Shown: positions 62,746 through 64,000 of the stretch, one piece after another
Position numbering within the stretch: position 1 is the stretch's first letter
Layout of the letters: each line of letters starts with the position of its first letter
DNA from: Liolophura sinensis
Lineage: Eukaryota; Mollusca; Polyplacophora; Chitonida; Chitonidae
DNA length: 64,000 nt
Direction of reading: 5' to 3'
Assembly (NCBI RefSeq): GCF_032854445.1
Contig: NC_088300.1
Coordinates: 60,674,984 to 60,738,983 of the forward strand
Translations under genes and position numbers: made by a program
The notes under the pieces: model-generated
Databases searched by the model: none
The model's input: only the letters and a program-made list of their open reading frames with translations
What the model was told of the DNA's origin: nothing

Positions 62746-63736
62746 GAGCACCAAATGTAATATCTTAGGAGAGGTTCAAGCTTTCAGACTTAAAACCTTT
62801 TGTAACTGTAAAGATTTTTATAATTAGCTTTTCATTTGTCTCTAAAAATAAAGAGGTAAATTTTTAGGGCATATACAGTACTTGTAAACACCAGTCCATT
62901 CAGCTTAAAGGAGTGTTCTTTTTACACAGACCAGCTGTCATTTGTAGGAATGACCTCTCAGTTTGTTTCTGGTGTTGTGAGAGGTCCTATTGACAGCCAA
63001 AGCCAATTCCACCCACACTATGACCTGGCTGACACAGGCAGTACCAAAGACGCATGGCTGTTGATTCCAATTCATACATGTACGCAGTTCGCCTCTCTCC
63101 CCACCCCCTTTCACCCACTTCATGCTCTGACCTAGTTACCTGAACCATACCTCAAACATAAGCCTACTCCAATCATTTTACAGGTTTTCTGTTCTTAGGT
63201 TTGTGAAAAGCTGTTGTATAGGTTTCCAATTAAATCATGTGAGTCGGCTGTTTTTGCTCCAGCTGTAGCTGCATGGCTGTGGCTAGAGCATTTCAATTTA
63301 AACTTGTATCAGGAAATCAGTTTACCCCTTTACTGTCAGACCTCCTTAGCATTAGTCAAGGCTAAAAGGCTGTTTACTGGATGTCTGTTTGTTCGTGTGT
63401 TTTGTGCAGCACATGTTGATCTACCTGGTATCTATCATATGAATTCCAAGGGACAATCTTTTCTACAATCATGAAAAATTCTATTTATATCAGATTACTG
63501 TGGCATGGAAGCCTGCAAGGCCAAATCCTAGAGGAAAACAAAAAAAAATTTGATAAAATACTAGCTTTTTCAGTTCAGATCGGGATATTAAATCAGACTT
63601 CATAAATACTTTCTAAAGAAATCAGTTGACCATAACAAAACAAATCAAATAAATATTACAAAGATAGTGTGATTTCATCATGAGTTGGAGCTACATATAT
63701 ATTCATTCCACACAGAAGAATGTGTACAACACAAAT
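62746..63736. other. non-coding stretch without a recognised gene
   Basis: No exon or repeat family was recognised. Confidence 0.4.
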
Positions 63737-63875
63737 ATTTATTTATTTATTTGATTGGTGTTTTATACCGTACTCAAGAATATTTCACTTATAAGACGGC
63801 GGCCAGCATTATGGTGGGTGAAACCGGGCACAGCCCGGGGGAAACTCACGACCATCGGCAGGTTGCTGCAAGACC
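63737..63875 (-). repeat. SINE family A, 5' truncated with 12-bp target-site duplication
   Basis: The tail ATTTATTTATTTATTTGATT and the body run to GGTTGCTGCAAGACC. TACAACACAAAT flanks it exactly at 63725-63736 and 63876-63887. The truncation is therefore original to the insertion. Confidence 0.94.
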
Positions 63876-64000
63876 TACAACACAAATTGATTGAACTTAA
63901 AAAAGAATTGATTCAAATGGTCAGTCTTGGTAATTGCCCCAAAATCCAGCAAAGAAGTATTTTCTAGTTAGAAAATAAGCACTGGGAATAACAATAAATT

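Overview
The window looks like nuclear DNA of a mollusc, most likely a bivalve. It is AT-rich and intron/intergenic in texture, with many tRNA-derived SINEs of types I associate with bivalve genomes, many minisatellites, and almost no long open frames. I cannot name the species. A 200-base run of N at 15379-15578 is an assembly gap.

The one gene I can support firmly is the 3' half of an alpha/epsilon-sarcoglycan gene on the minus strand. Four coding exons were assembled by eye from splice sites, reading phase and protein similarity: a transmembrane exon (41940-42130), a 27-nt microexon (25618-25644), a cytoplasmic exon (24082-24270) and the terminal coding exon with its stop (21885-21972). 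All three introns are phase 2 and the joined frame stays open for 164 codons to a TAG. The exons for the extracellular part were not found between 42131 and 64000, so the gene probably continues past the right edge. The microexon carries the first basic stretch after the membrane; skipping it would create a TGA directly after the membrane segment. The C-terminal tail carries an RRAS motif and a PPPY motif.

Layout: 1-90 may be the end of an unidentified plus-strand exon. 91-21500 is intergenic in appearance, with scattered SINEs, an inverted-repeat (foldback) element at 11199-11388, several minisatellites, a 154-bp tandem duplication at 17209-17516 and a 265-bp one at 19336-19831. 21504-21972 is the sarcoglycan 3' end. 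21973-41939 holds its introns, including a minisatellite with a 161-bp higher-order unit. 42131-64000 has no recognised exon and is read as upstream intron.

SINEs dominate the repeats. Family A has a tRNA head, a body and an (AAAT)n tail. Families B and C have different tRNA heads and tails in GAGT or GAAT. All three share a tail block of about 50 bp. Several copies are bounded by clear target-site duplications. Between 21.9 and 64 kb, 13 of the 14 listed A/B/C copies lie on the same strand as the sarcoglycan gene.
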